A stretch of DNA of 64,000 nucleotides, from NCBI RefSeq assembly GCF_019097845.1, contig NZ_JAHRGM010000035.1, positions 248,001 through 312,000 of the forward strand, written 5' to 3'. Position numbers and translations under genes: made by a program. The notes below the pieces were generated by a model. It was given only the letters and a program-made list of their open reading frames with translations. It was not told where the DNA came from and did not search any database. This DNA is from Sphingobium sp. AS12 (GTDB lineage: Bacteria; Pseudomonadota; Alphaproteobacteria; Sphingomonadales; Sphingomonadaceae). Positions 27,285 through 36,134 of the stretch are shown in pieces; positions within the stretch are counted from its first letter, which is position 1; every line of letters begins with the position of its first letter.

Positions 27285-27397
27285 CAACCGAAATGCGCTC
27301 TTTCGCGCATTTCGACACAGACGTTTCGTCAGTCATGTCGCGCCTTCGCTTCATCCCGCTTTCATGCTAGGCCGCCGCCAACATATTGGCGAGACCC

Positions 27398-28666
27398 ATG
27401 ATGAACGACCTGACCCAGACCCCTGAAATGCTGATCGCGATGATGGGCGCACGCGCCCGTCGCGCTGCGCTGGCCCTCGCGCAGGCGAGCGAAGCGCAAA
27501 AGGCCGATGCGCTGCGCCGCGCGGCGCAGGCGTTGCGGGATCAGGCACCGGCGATCATCGCCGCCAATGCGCGCGACATGGACAATGCCGCCGCCAACGG
27601 CCTGTCGCCTGCGATGCTCGACCGGCTGAAGCTGGACGCTGGCCGGGTCGCGGCCACCGCCGACGGGGTGGAGCAGGTCGCCAGCCTGCCCAATCCGCTG
27701 GGCAGCGTCATCGATCAGAGCGTGCGCCCCAACGGGCTGGAACTCAGTCGCGTGCGCGTGCCGCTGGGCGTGATCGGCATCATCTATGAAAGCCGCCCTA
27801 ATGTGACGGCGGATGCCGCGGCGCTCTGCCTGCGCGCGGGCAATGCCGTCATCCTGCGCGGCGGCAGCGAGGCGAAGGAGAGCAACCGCGCGATCCTGAG
27901 CGCGATGATCGAGGGGATCGAGGCCGCTGGCCTGCCCGCCGATGTCGTGCAACTCATCCCCACCACCGACCGCGCGGTCGTGGGCGCGCTGCTGCGGGCG
28001 ACCGAATTTATCGACCTGATCGTGCCGCGCGGCGGCAAGAGCCTGGTCGCGCGGGTGCAGGAAGAAGCGCGGGTGCCGGTGTTGGCGCATCTCGATGGCA
28101 TCAACCACAGCTATGTCGATGGCGCGGCGGACCCGGCGATGGCGCGGCAATTGGTGGTCAATGCCAAGATGCGCCGCACCGGCGTGTGCGGCGCGACCGA
28201 AACGGTGCTGATCGACCGCGCCTTTGGCGACCCGCCCGCGCTGGTGAAGGCCTTGCTCGACGCGAAATGCGAAGTGCGCGGCGACGAGGCGGTGCAGGCG
28301 ATGGACGCGCGCGTCATCGCGGCCAGCGATCAGGACTGGGACACCGAATATCTCGAAGCGATCGTGTCGATCCGGCTGGTCGATGGCGTAGAGGATGCGA
28401 TCGCCCATATCGCCGCCCATGCCAGCCATCATACCGACGCGATCATCACCGACGATGCCGAGGTCGCAGAGCGGTTCCTCAATGCGGTGGATAGCGCCAT
28501 CGTGATGTGGAACGCCTCCACCCAGTTTGCCGATGGCGGCGAATTCGGCCTGGGCGCGGAAATCGGCATCTCGACCGGGCGACTCCACGCGCGCGGGCCG
28601 GTGGCGCTGGAGGGGCTGACCACGTATAAGTGGATCGTGCGGGGGGCGGGGCAGGTTCGGCCGTAA
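27398..28666 (+). CDS. proA: Gamma-glutamyl phosphate reductase
   Basis: Reduces gamma-glutamyl phosphate to glutamate semialdehyde with NADPH in proline synthesis. The 422 residues have the aldehyde-dehydrogenase-like fold, the motif [18 protein letters not shown], the [11 protein letters not shown] cofactor loop, and the catalytic Cys264 in [10 protein letters not shown]. The first of two adjacent ATG codons is chosen; the upstream TTG extension is weak. proB is not adjacent. A palindrome follows the stop. Confidence 0.95.
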   Translation: MMNDLTQTPEMLIAMMGARARRAALALAQASEAQKADALRRAAQALRDQAPAIIAANARDMDNAAANGLSPAMLDRLKLDAGRVAATADGVEQVASLPNPLGSVIDQSVRPNGLELSRVRVPLGVIGIIYESRPNVTADAAALCLRAGNAVILRGGSEAKESNRAILSAMIEGIEAAGLPADVVQLIPTTDRAVVGALLRATEFIDLIVPRGGKSLVARVQEEARVPVLAHLDGINHSYVDGAADPAMARQLVVNAKMRRTGVCGATETVLIDRAFGDPPALVKALLDAKCEVRGDEAVQAMDARVIAASDQDWDTEYLEAIVSIRLVDGVEDAIAHIAAHASHHTDAIITDDAEVAERFLNAVDSAIVMWNASTQFADGGEFGLGAEIGISTGRLHARGPVALEGLTTYKWIVRGAGQVRP

Positions 28667-28673
28667 GCTTCGG

Positions 28674-28739
28674 GTGTTCCCGCGCAGGCGGGAACCCAGT
28701 CCCACCGTCAGAACTGGGTTCCCGCCTGCGCGGGAACAC
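28674..28739. repeat. REP-like palindrome (CCAGT/ACTGG family), copy 2
   Basis: Perfect 27-bp arms with a 12-base spacer. Each arm contains its own hairpin (GTTCCCGCGCAGGCGGGAAC) and ends in CCCAGT, the same design as the element at 3321-3380 but with a different stem. It separates convergent proA and kdsA. Confidence 0.87.
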
Positions 28740-28747
28740 GCTGTTAT

Positions 28748-29575
28748 TTACCCCTTCACCACTGCATCAATCGCCTTCAGCTTCGCCAGCATCGGCGCGA
28801 CCCAGTCGAGCGGGAGCATGACAGGCCCGTCGGACGGCGCATTGTCCGGGTCCTGATGCGCTTCGGCGAAGATCGCGGCGACGCCCGCCGCCACCGCGCT
28901 GCGCGCCAGCACCGGCGCGAACTCGCGCTGGCCGCCCGATGCTGAACCCAGGCCGCCGGGCTGCTGGACCGAATGGGTGGCGTCAAACACGACCGGATAG
29001 CCGGTCTCACCCATCACCGGCAGCGCGCGCATGTCGCTGACCAGTGTGTTGTAGCCGAAACTCGCGCCGCGTTCGGTCAGCAATATGCGGTCATTGCCGG
29101 TCGAGGCGACCTTTTGCGCGACCGCTGCCATATCCCACGGGGCCATGAACTGGCCCTTCTTGACGTTGATGACCGCGCCGGTGCGTCCGGCGGCGAGCAG
29201 CAGGTCGGTCTGGCGGCACAGGAATGCCGGGATCTGAAGGATATCGACCGCCTGGGCCGCGGCCTCCACCTGACCCGCATCATGTACGTCGGTCAGCACC
29301 GGGCAGCCCAATGTCGCTTTCACTTCGGCCAGGATCGCCAGCCCCGCGTCGATGCCGACGCCGCGCTGGCCCGACACCGATGTCCGGTTTGCCTTGTCGA
29401 ACGAAGATTTGAAGATGAACGGCACGCCCGCCGCCCTGGCGATCCGCGCCAGCGCATCGGCCATGAACAGCGCATGGTCGCGGCTTTCGATCTGGCAGGG
29501 ACCGGAAATGAGGACGAAGGGCAGGTCGTTGCCGATGGTGATCGGGCCGACACGCACATGTTTGGGATCAGTCAT
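28748..29575 (-). CDS. kdsA: 3-deoxy-8-phosphooctulonate (KDO-8-P) synthase
   Basis: Condenses phosphoenolpyruvate with arabinose 5-phosphate in the cytoplasm to make the KDO precursor for the outer-membrane core. The 275 residues form a TIM barrel with family motifs [52 protein letters not shown] and FDATHSVQ. The ATG giving [10 protein letters not shown] is chosen; 32 upstream in-frame codons overlap another gene. Presence of the gene is of note, since many sphingomonads replace LPS with glycosphingolipids. The preceding gene ends 5 bases before its start. Confidence 0.94.
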   Translation of the reverse strand: MTDPKHVRVGPITIGNDLPFVLISGPCQIESRDHALFMADALARIARAAGVPFIFKSSFDKANRTSVSGQRGVGIDAGLAILAEVKATLGCPVLTDVHDAGQVEAAAQAVDILQIPAFLCRQTDLLLAAGRTGAVINVKKGQFMAPWDMAAVAQKVASTGNDRILLTERGASFGYNTLVSDMRALPVMGETGYPVVFDATHSVQQPGGLGSASGGQREFAPVLARSAVAAGVAAIFAEAHQDPDNAPSDGPVMLPLDWVAPMLAKLKAIDAVVKG

Positions 29576-29580
29576 GCCGG

Positions 29581-29874
29581 TCACTTGGGCGCTTTGGCAA
29601 AACGCCGCAAGAGCTGGCCGCGCCACAGACCTTTCCCCGGATGATAGTTCCAGCAGAACCAGCCAAAGCAAAGGCAGGCGATCAGCGAGGGCAGCGCCAT
29701 CGGATCGCCATGGCTTTTCATATGGCGATAGAAGGCCATGTCCGCGCGCCAGCGGTCCCGCTCGCTGCCGCCGCCGTTGATGCCATAGGCATTGTCATGC
29801 TTCCTACAGCCGATGTTTCGGTTGTATTTACGGTGGTCTATGAAATAGCAGTAGTCGCGTTCGGGCGTGTTCAT
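29581..29874 (-). CDS. Small phospholipase A2-like protein
   Basis: A 97-residue protein upstream of kdsA on the same strand. The motif [14 protein letters not shown] followed by [10 protein letters not shown] resembles the catalytic helix of phospholipase A2-like proteins (Cys, His-Asp pair, then a second Asp in the next helix). A short hydrophobic stretch ([15 protein letters not shown]) lies near the C terminus and could anchor it. The stop codon is 5 bases from the kdsA ATG, so cotranscription is likely. The enzymatic role is an inference from the motif; the calcium loop is not obvious. Confidence 0.55.
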   Translation of the reverse strand: MNTPERDYCYFIDHRKYNRNIGCRKHDNAYGINGGGSERDRWRADMAFYRHMKSHGDPMALPSLIACLCFGWFCWNYHPGKGLWRGQLLRRFAKAPK

Positions 29875-29895
29875 GACCCGATTAGGGCCGGGGCA

Positions 29896-31029
29896 GTGCA
29901 AAAATTCAAGCGTAAAGTCTTTTATCTCGGCGGTTTCGACCCGCGCGGCGTGCGTTTTTACCACCAGCTCTATCGCGACCAGGCCGGACGCTATGACCGG
30001 CTGACCGGCGAGGACGTCATTGTGAGCGGCAGGCGGGCCGGACCTGCGGGATCGGTCGTCTCCACCGTGTGGAGCGTGGACAATGCGCAGGCCGGGGTCG
30101 AGACGGATTATGAATTTCTCCGCTGGGAGGATCTGGTCGGCAAGGTGTGGATTCGCAATCCGCTGAAACTCGCCTGGCGCTCCATCGCCACCTATGTCGG
30201 CCATGGCCGCTTCATGCAGTTCAAGCGCATGAAGAAGCTGCGCCCCGGCCCGGTGCTGACCATCTGCTATCCGCCCTTTCTGGCGGTGATGATCCCGCTG
30301 CTGTTCGCGCTGCTCCCCGCGCTGCTGCTGTGGACCGTGCTGCCCTTCTGGGCGGCGGCGCTGGCGGGGATCGGCATCAGCGCGGTAGCGTCGGGTAAAT
30401 GGCTCAACAAGCTGGTCGTGCCATGGCTGCTGCGTTTCACTTATTATCACCACACGCTCGCCGCCGGGGGACCGGGGGAGGCGCTCGACGCTCGGCTTGA
30501 TGCGTTCGCCCGCCGGATTTCTGAGGAACTGGACGAGCCTTGGGACGAAGTGCTGTTCCTGACCCATAGCGCAGGCACGATCCTGGGCATGTCCGTGATG
30601 CGGCGCCTGTTCGACCTGCGCGGCATGGCGCTGCCGGATCATTTCGCGATGGTGGGCATGGGGCAGGTGGTGCCGGTGGTGGCGCTGCGCACCGATGCGC
30701 GCTGGTATCATGCCGATTTGCGCGCGCTGGCCGACAAGCATTTCCGCTATGTGGATTTGAGCTTCCCGCCCGATGGCGCGGCCTATTTCAACGTCAATCC
30801 GCTGCTGCTGGAAAGCGACAATCATGCCGCGCGGGTCGACATGCTCTCGCCGCGCTTCCATCTCTTCTACGATCCTGAAAATTATCATGGCGGCTGGTCG
30901 AACAAATATGAGGCGCATTTCGACTATCTGCGGGTGGGTGATCGCCTGTCCCCGGTTGATTTCCTGAGCCTGACCGCGGGTCGCCGCACCCTGGACGACG
31001 CAATCGCCGCATTCAGGACGATTCCATGA
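29896..31029 (+). CDS. Hypothetical membrane-associated alpha/beta hydrolase-like protein
   Basis: About 377 residues from a GTG start; no ATG lies before the conserved-looking KFKRKVFYLGGFDPRGVRFY. Two hydrophobic helices in the middle (LTICYPPFLAVMIPLLFALL and the AALAGIGI region) suggest membrane attachment. The C-terminal half has a serine-elbow-like LTHSAGTILG and a late His (DNHAARVDML), compatible with a hydrolase. I do not recognise a named family. The P450 gene starts inside its stop codon (ATGA overlap), so the two are coupled. The gene is divergent from the phospholipase-like/kdsA unit. Confidence 0.7.
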   Translation: MQKFKRKVFYLGGFDPRGVRFYHQLYRDQAGRYDRLTGEDVIVSGRRAGPAGSVVSTVWSVDNAQAGVETDYEFLRWEDLVGKVWIRNPLKLAWRSIATYVGHGRFMQFKRMKKLRPGPVLTICYPPFLAVMIPLLFALLPALLLWTVLPFWAAALAGIGISAVASGKWLNKLVVPWLLRFTYYHHTLAAGGPGEALDARLDAFARRISEELDEPWDEVLFLTHSAGTILGMSVMRRLFDLRGMALPDHFAMVGMGQVVPVVALRTDARWYHADLRALADKHFRYVDLSFPPDGAAYFNVNPLLLESDNHAARVDMLSPRFHLFYDPENYHGGWSNKYEAHFDYLRVGDRLSPVDFLSLTAGRRTLDDAIAAFRTIP

Positions 31030-32399
31030 CAGAACCGCTCTTCACCCCGCCCTTCCCGCAGCCCACGCGCAACAAGCGCACGATGCTGCGGCGCTTCTTC
31101 ATCGGCTGGCACAGCTGGATTCATGTACTGTTTGAAAAAAGCTACACGATGAAAATGGGGGAGGTGCGCGGGCGCGGGCAGCTCATGTATATCGCCAATG
31201 AACTGCCGCTCGTGGACCGTATCCTGAAAGGCGGGACGGAATTTCCCAAACATCATGAACTGGTCAAGGGGCTGTGGCCGCTGATCGGGGATGGCGTCTT
31301 TTCCGCCAATGGCGCGGATTGGGAAAATCAGCGGGCGATGATCAATCCCGCCTTTGCCCATACCGCGATGAACAAGACGATGCCGATGATGGTGGAGGCG
31401 GTCGCGGCCTTCCTCGCGCGGATCGATGGGATGGACCGCAGCAAACCGATCAACATCGACGCGATGATGACCCATGTGGCCGCCGACATCATCTTTCGCA
31501 CGCTGTTCTCGCAGACGCTGGATACCGAGCGGTCCTTCATCATCCATCAGGCGTTCGGCCGGTTCCAGCGTTACTCCCATTCGGCCTCCATGCTGGGCCT
31601 ATACGGCTTCCCAAGCCGCTGGTTTGAACGCTGGTCGGAACGGCCCGCCAACGCCATTCGCGGCGTGTTCGCGCCGATCGTGGAGGAACGCTATAACGCC
31701 TTCCATGCCGGCGAACCGGGCGATCATAACGACATTCTCCAGTCGATCATCGCCGCCAAAAGCCCCGGCACGGGCGAACATTTCACCTTAAAAGCGGTGA
31801 TGGATCAGGTTGCGACCATCTTCCTGGCGGGTCACGAAACCTCCGCCAGCACCATGACCTGGGCGCTCTACCTTCTTTCGGAATGCGGCCATATTCAGGA
31901 CCGCGCGCGGGCCGAAGTGATTGCGGTGGCGGGCGACGCGCCACTCACCCCGGCGATGCTCAAGGAGATGGGCGTGGTGCGCAACGTGTTCAAGGAAACG
32001 CTGCGCCTCTACCCGCCGCTCGCCTTCTTCCCGCGCGAAGTGCCCTGCCCGATGCGGATGCGCGACAAGGATCTGGTGCCCGGCGCGATGCTGGTGGTCG
32101 CCCCCTGGCTGACCCAGCGCAACAAGGATAATTGGGCCTGCCCGCACAGTTTCGATCCCGACCGGTTCGACGATCCGGCCAATGCCGACATGATCAAGCA
32201 GGCCTGGCTGCCCTTCAGCCGCGGCCCGCGCGTCTGCGTGGGGGCGGGCTTTGCCCAGCAGGAGGTGATGACCGTGATCGCCGACGTGCTGCGCCATTAT
32301 CGCCTGTCCGTGCGGCCCGGCTACAAGCCCGAACCGATCAGCCGCCTGACCGTGCGCCCGCGCAAGGGGATGATGCTGATGTTCGAGAAGATTGGCTGA
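31026..32399 (+). CDS. Cytochrome P450
   Basis: Haem-thiolate monooxygenase of 457 residues. The I-helix motif AGHETSA is at 268-274, the K-helix ETLR at 324-327, a PERF-region equivalent in FDPDRFDDP, and the haem-binding loop FSRGPRVCVGAGFA with Cys404 as axial ligand. The sequence resembles class I-like soluble P450s of the CYP4/CYP102-like branch rather than the short camphor type. There is no ferredoxin or reductase gene beside it. It overlaps the upstream hydrolase-like gene by four bases, so both may act on one lipid or terpenoid substrate (inference). Confidence 0.93.
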   Translation: MTEPLFTPPFPQPTRNKRTMLRRFFIGWHSWIHVLFEKSYTMKMGEVRGRGQLMYIANELPLVDRILKGGTEFPKHHELVKGLWPLIGDGVFSANGADWENQRAMINPAFAHTAMNKTMPMMVEAVAAFLARIDGMDRSKPINIDAMMTHVAADIIFRTLFSQTLDTERSFIIHQAFGRFQRYSHSASMLGLYGFPSRWFERWSERPANAIRGVFAPIVEERYNAFHAGEPGDHNDILQSIIAAKSPGTGEHFTLKAVMDQVATIFLAGHETSASTMTWALYLLSECGHIQDRARAEVIAVAGDAPLTPAMLKEMGVVRNVFKETLRLYPPLAFFPREVPCPMRMRDKDLVPGAMLVVAPWLTQRNKDNWACPHSFDPDRFDDPANADMIKQAWLPFSRGPRVCVGAGFAQQEVMTVIADVLRHYRLSVRPGYKPEPISRLTVRPRKGMMLMFEKIG

Positions 32400-32461
32400 T
32401 CTCCCCTACTCAATTCGCCTACAGACGTAACGAAGCATAAATTGCTGGAGGAGCAGGATGA

Positions 32462-32635
32462 TCAGTCTCTCGCATCGCAAGCTGGGCAAAGGCTGAAACC
32501 TTCGCTTATCATCCCATGGTGCCCGACAAATGGGTTGCTGCAATGAGAGCAGATCGCATCAGGCTTGTCAGGCTTGATTGGTGAACCCCAAGATTGAAGC
32601 GATGGGGGTGGGCTGGGAGCAGGCTTTCGATCCAT
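32462..32635 (-). CDS. Possible small zinc-knuckle protein
   Basis: A 57-residue reading frame whose C-terminal half has two CxxC pairs (ICSHCSNPF...LCPACDARD), which would suit one zinc ion. The N-terminal half is Pro/Ser-rich. It lies in a 372-base, lower-GC gap after the P450 gene where no other gene is evident. The ATG lacks a strong ribosome site; a TTG seven codons upstream is also open. The paired cysteines are the only support. Confidence 0.35.
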   Translation of the reverse strand: MDRKPAPSPPPSLQSWGSPIKPDKPDAICSHCSNPFVGHHGMISEGFSLCPACDARD

Positions 32636-32723
32636 GCTCTTTGCGTACCGGGGCAAAACTAACAGGAGTTTAATGCGTTTGGTTTCACTAATTGCTTAAT
32701 CGCCTTCCGAGATGGAAGGACAA

Positions 32724-32749
32724 GGCTTCGACAAGCTCAAGGCGAACGG
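32724..32749. repeat. Half copy of the CGTTCG/CGAACGG element
   Basis: GGCTTCGACAAGCTCAAGGC continuing to GAACGG matches the right arm of the dispersed palindromes, but no left arm is found nearby. It is probably a decayed or truncated member. Confidence 0.55.
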
Positions 32750-32771
32750 GTGTAGTGGGGAACTCTGGTCG

Positions 32772-33662
32772 TCACGCCATCTCCTCCTCCGGCACGACAT
32801 CCACCATCGCCTGGATGCTCTGGCCCCCGCCGCCCACGAACAGACCGTCCATCGGCGCGACGTCGGCATAGTCGCGGCCCATGGCGACGAAGAGATGGCC
32901 GTTGCCGGTGATGCAGCCATTGGTGGGATCAAAGCCGATCCAGCCGCGCGTCGGCCCGCACCACAGCATGACCCAGGCGTGCATCGCGTCCGCGCCGATC
33001 AGCCGGGGGCGGCCGGGCGGCGGATCGGTGCGCAGATAGCCGCTGACATAGGCGGCGGGCAGCCCGGCCAGCCGCAGCGCGACCACCATGACATGTGCGA
33101 AATCCTGGCATACGCCATGGCGCGCGGCAAAGGCGTCGGCGACCGGCGTGCTGGCGTCGGTCGCGCCCGGATCATAGGCGAACTCAGCGCGGATACGCAG
33201 CGCCAGCGCCAGCGCGGCGGCGACCACCGGGCGTTCCGGGTCCAACCCGTCGCCGACCCAGTCGCCAATCTCCGCCAGCAACGGCGCGCGGGTGGAGGCG
33301 TAGAGATAAAGGGCGGGGGCGGACGCGCTCATGTCGCGATCGACCAGCGCGGCCTTGGCCACCGCGCCGATGGTGGGATCATCGGGCTGGGGTTCGGGCG
33401 GCGCGCTGTCAGCCACGCCGATGCGGAATCGGCTCTCGATCGTCAGCTGCCGGATCGGGCTTTCAATCACCAGCCGCGCGACATGGACCGGCCAGGCACC
33501 GGGGCGCGACGCGATGGTTGACGGGACCGGATCGACCGTCAGCGCATAGTCCGACGTCCATTGCCCGGCCCAGGGCGCGGGGCGCAGCCGCAGGTTGAAG
33601 CGGGCGAGGCGCATCGGCGCGGCATAGCGCAATATGGTCTGGTGGCGGACATGGTAGATCAT
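32772..33662 (-). CDS. Transglutaminase-like cysteine peptidase/ligase
   Basis: A 296-residue protein with an N-terminal bacterial transglutaminase-like beta domain (YHVRHQTILRYAAPMRLARF) and a C-terminal transglutaminase core. The catalytic triad is visible: Cys185 in GVCQDFAHVM, His228 in DAMHAWVML and Asp245 in GFDPTNG. It ends the three-gene operon and overlaps the preceding gene by four bases. Proteins of this type are consistently linked to alpha-E and permuted ATP-grasp proteins; they may cleave or transfer amide-linked peptides. The substrate is unknown. Confidence 0.88.
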   Translation of the reverse strand: MIYHVRHQTILRYAAPMRLARFNLRLRPAPWAGQWTSDYALTVDPVPSTIASRPGAWPVHVARLVIESPIRQLTIESRFRIGVADSAPPEPQPDDPTIGAVAKAALVDRDMSASAPALYLYASTRAPLLAEIGDWVGDGLDPERPVVAAALALALRIRAEFAYDPGATDASTPVADAFAARHGVCQDFAHVMVVALRLAGLPAAYVSGYLRTDPPPGRPRLIGADAMHAWVMLWCGPTRGWIGFDPTNGCITGNGHLFVAMGRDYADVAPMDGLFVGGGGQSIQAMVDVVPEEEMA

Positions 33663-36127
33663 GACAGAAGGTCCGCTCCATCGGCCTTTTCCGCCTTGCG
33701 CACTTGCAGGAAATAGCGCTGGCCGATGGCGTCGGACAGGCCAAGCAGGCGGTTTTCGACGTCGTTAATGTCGGCGATGGTCAGCATGTCCCCGGTCAGC
33801 GGACTGAGCCGCGCGACCAGCGCATCGGCCAGGCGCTTTGGTTCCTCCGGCATCCCGTCCGCGCGCAGGGTCGGGAGCGCCGCAATATGATCGGCCAGAC
33901 GCTGCGCCTGATAGACGATGGCGCGCGGATTATGCGGCTCCAGTGCGACAAGATCGCGCACCGGCGGCAGCGCCGGGCCGGTCAGATACCGGGTGCGATA
34001 GCTGATCTGGCTGTCATTGAGGTCCAGCAATACGGTCAGGTCATCGGCGGTCGCGCCATCGCCACCGAACAGGCCGAGCAGGCGGCAGCCATTGATCGCC
34101 CGCTCCATCCGGCGGCCCATATCGTGGAAGCGCCAGCCTTCGGTCCGGCCCATATTCTCCGCCGCCAGCCCCGACAGCGCCGAAATCCGCTCGATCATGC
34201 GGGAAGAAGCATCGAGCAGGGTTTCGGTCACCGCACCGTCGAACGTCGGCAGCGGCAGGCGCACCAGCCGCCAGAAATCGCTCGCCAGCCGGTCGCGCAG
34301 CCCTTCGCCGATATTGCCGACGCTGGCCATCAGCGCGCGGACGCTGCCCGACTGGCGCGCATCGCCCAGCGCGGTGGCGCAGAGCGGGCCGACCGGACCA
34401 CCGCCATCGCGGGCGATCGCGCCCCACAGCACCAATTGCCCCACCAGCCGGTTCATCGTCGGCGACGCGACCGAGGGGCCAAGGTCCGCCTCGATCGACC
34501 CGCCGACGATCGCGCGGATCAGCCGCAGCGTCATTTCCGTCCGCTCGATATAGCGGCCCAGCCAATAGAGATTGTCCGCCGCCTTGGCCGGCAGCATTCC
34601 GCCGATCCGCCTGATCGCGGGCGCGCCGCCGCCCAGCAGCGTATCGGGCGGCACCGGCTGACTATCGACCACGCACATGTCGGCGGACATGTCGCCCTTG
34701 CCCATCAAAGCGGCGCGAATATCGCCATGGCCCGCCAGCCGGGCGAACGCACCGGGCATGACCCGCCACTGGCCCTGCGCGTCGCGCGCCACGAATACGC
34801 GCAGGGTGAAGGGCAGGGGGGTCAGCCGCCCGTCGACCACTGCCGGGGTGGTGGAGAGTTTGACCACCTCCTGCCCGACATAATCCATCGGCCGCCGCGC
34901 CATCGCCTCGGCCAGCGTGGCGCGTTGCCGCTCGTCCAGCGCCGATCCCGGCATGAAGCGCGCGTCGGGCAGGCCCGCCACATCCTGGTCGAACGCTGAT
35001 CCGACGACCAGCCGGTCCAGCCGGTCGCGCACATAGGCGCGCTCCTCGCCCTGGCCGCACCACCAGGTCGCGATGTTGGGCAGGATCAGGTCCGCGCCCA
35101 GCAACGCCTTGCTGAGCTGCGGAAGGAAGGCGGCAAAGGCGCGCGATTCGATCACGCCCGCGCCTGGCCAGTTGGACAGCACCAGCCCGCCGCGCGCACA
35201 GGCATCGAATAGGTCCGGAACGCCGATGCGCGATTTGCTGTCGAAGGCCAGCGGGTCCATGAAGCGGCTGTCCATCCAGCGCCACAGCCCGTCGATACGC
35301 TTCAAACCCTGGATCGTGCGGACGAACAACTGCCCGTCGGTGACGATCAGATCCTCGCCCTCGACCAGCAGCAGGCCCAGATAGCGGGCCAGATGCGCCT
35401 GTTCGGCATAGCTCTGGTTGAACCGGCCGGGCGTTAGCAGGCCGATGCGCGGGTCGGATCGTTCGCAATCGGCGGCCAGCCCCCGGCGCAGATCGTCGAA
35501 AAAGGGGGCGAGCCGCCGCGTGTTCATCGCGCCCAGCAGATCGCCGGTCGCGCGCGACAGAGCGAGACGGTTTTCCAGCGCATAGCCCACGCCCACCGGG
35601 GTCCGCACCCGATCGGCCAGCACGCGCCATTCGCCCGCCGGGCCGCGTCCGATATCCGCAGCGTAGAAATGGAGATGGTGGCCGCGCGGTGGCGGCGTGC
35701 TGGTCATCACCCGCCAATAATGCGGACTGCCGGTGATGACGCTGGCGGGCAGCTTGCCATCGCGCACCAGCGAACCGGTGCCGTAAATATCGCCGATCAC
35801 CTGCTCCAGCAGTTCGGCGCGCTGGGCCAGACCCTGTTCGATATGCGCCCATTCGCCCGCATCGATCAGCATCGGGATCGGGCCGAGCGGCCAGGATCGT
35901 TCCTGTTCGTCCCCGGTCAGACGGAACGCCATGCCCAGGTCGATCGCCTGCCGCGCGACATTGTCCGCCAGCATCGCCGGCTTGCCCTGTGCCTGGGCCG
36001 ACAGCCGGTCCAGCATGGCGCGCCAGCGATCCTGCATGGCCGGCGCTGCACCGGCAAACAGATCGCCCGCTGGAGCCGCGGCCAGATAGGCGTCGGCCCA
36101 GTTCAATCTCGTGTCAGCGTCCACCAA
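33659..36127 (-). CDS. Circularly permuted ATP-grasp plus alpha-E domain fusion protein
   Basis: An 822-residue fusion. The N-terminal part (about 1-480) matches the circularly permuted ATP-grasp type 2 family: VIGDIYGTGSLVRDGKLPAS, PVGVGYALENR, LLTPGRFNQSYAEQAHLARY and LPNIATWWCGQ. The C-terminal part (about 505-815) is the alpha-E helical domain, starting MLPAKAADNLYWLGRYIERT. In many bacteria these are two genes. ATP-grasp enzymes of this type are predicted to make amide or peptide bonds. The gene lies 7 bases after the DUF2126 gene and overlaps the next by four, so all three are one operon. Confidence 0.9.
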   Translation of the reverse strand: MVDADTRLNWADAYLAAAPAGDLFAGAAPAMQDRWRAMLDRLSAQAQGKPAMLADNVARQAIDLGMAFRLTGDEQERSWPLGPIPMLIDAGEWAHIEQGLAQRAELLEQVIGDIYGTGSLVRDGKLPASVITGSPHYWRVMTSTPPPRGHHLHFYAADIGRGPAGEWRVLADRVRTPVGVGYALENRLALSRATGDLLGAMNTRRLAPFFDDLRRGLAADCERSDPRIGLLTPGRFNQSYAEQAHLARYLGLLLVEGEDLIVTDGQLFVRTIQGLKRIDGLWRWMDSRFMDPLAFDSKSRIGVPDLFDACARGGLVLSNWPGAGVIESRAFAAFLPQLSKALLGADLILPNIATWWCGQGEERAYVRDRLDRLVVGSAFDQDVAGLPDARFMPGSALDERQRATLAEAMARRPMDYVGQEVVKLSTTPAVVDGRLTPLPFTLRVFVARDAQGQWRVMPGAFARLAGHGDIRAALMGKGDMSADMCVVDSQPVPPDTLLGGGAPAIRRIGGMLPAKAADNLYWLGRYIERTEMTLRLIRAIVGGSIEADLGPSVASPTMNRLVGQLVLWGAIARDGGGPVGPLCATALGDARQSGSVRALMASVGNIGEGLRDRLASDFWRLVRLPLPTFDGAVTETLLDASSRMIERISALSGLAAENMGRTEGWRFHDMGRRMERAINGCRLLGLFGGDGATADDLTVLLDLNDSQISYRTRYLTGPALPPVRDLVALEPHNPRAIVYQAQRLADHIAALPTLRADGMPEEPKRLADALVARLSPLTGDMLTIADINDVENRLLGLSDAIGQRYFLQVRKAEKADGADLLS

Positions 36128-36134
36128 AGCGCCC

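Noticed and set aside
33704..34999. Plus-strand open frame inside the ATP-grasp/alpha-E gene
   Set aside because: Shadow frame of the minus-strand gene; composition is not protein-like.
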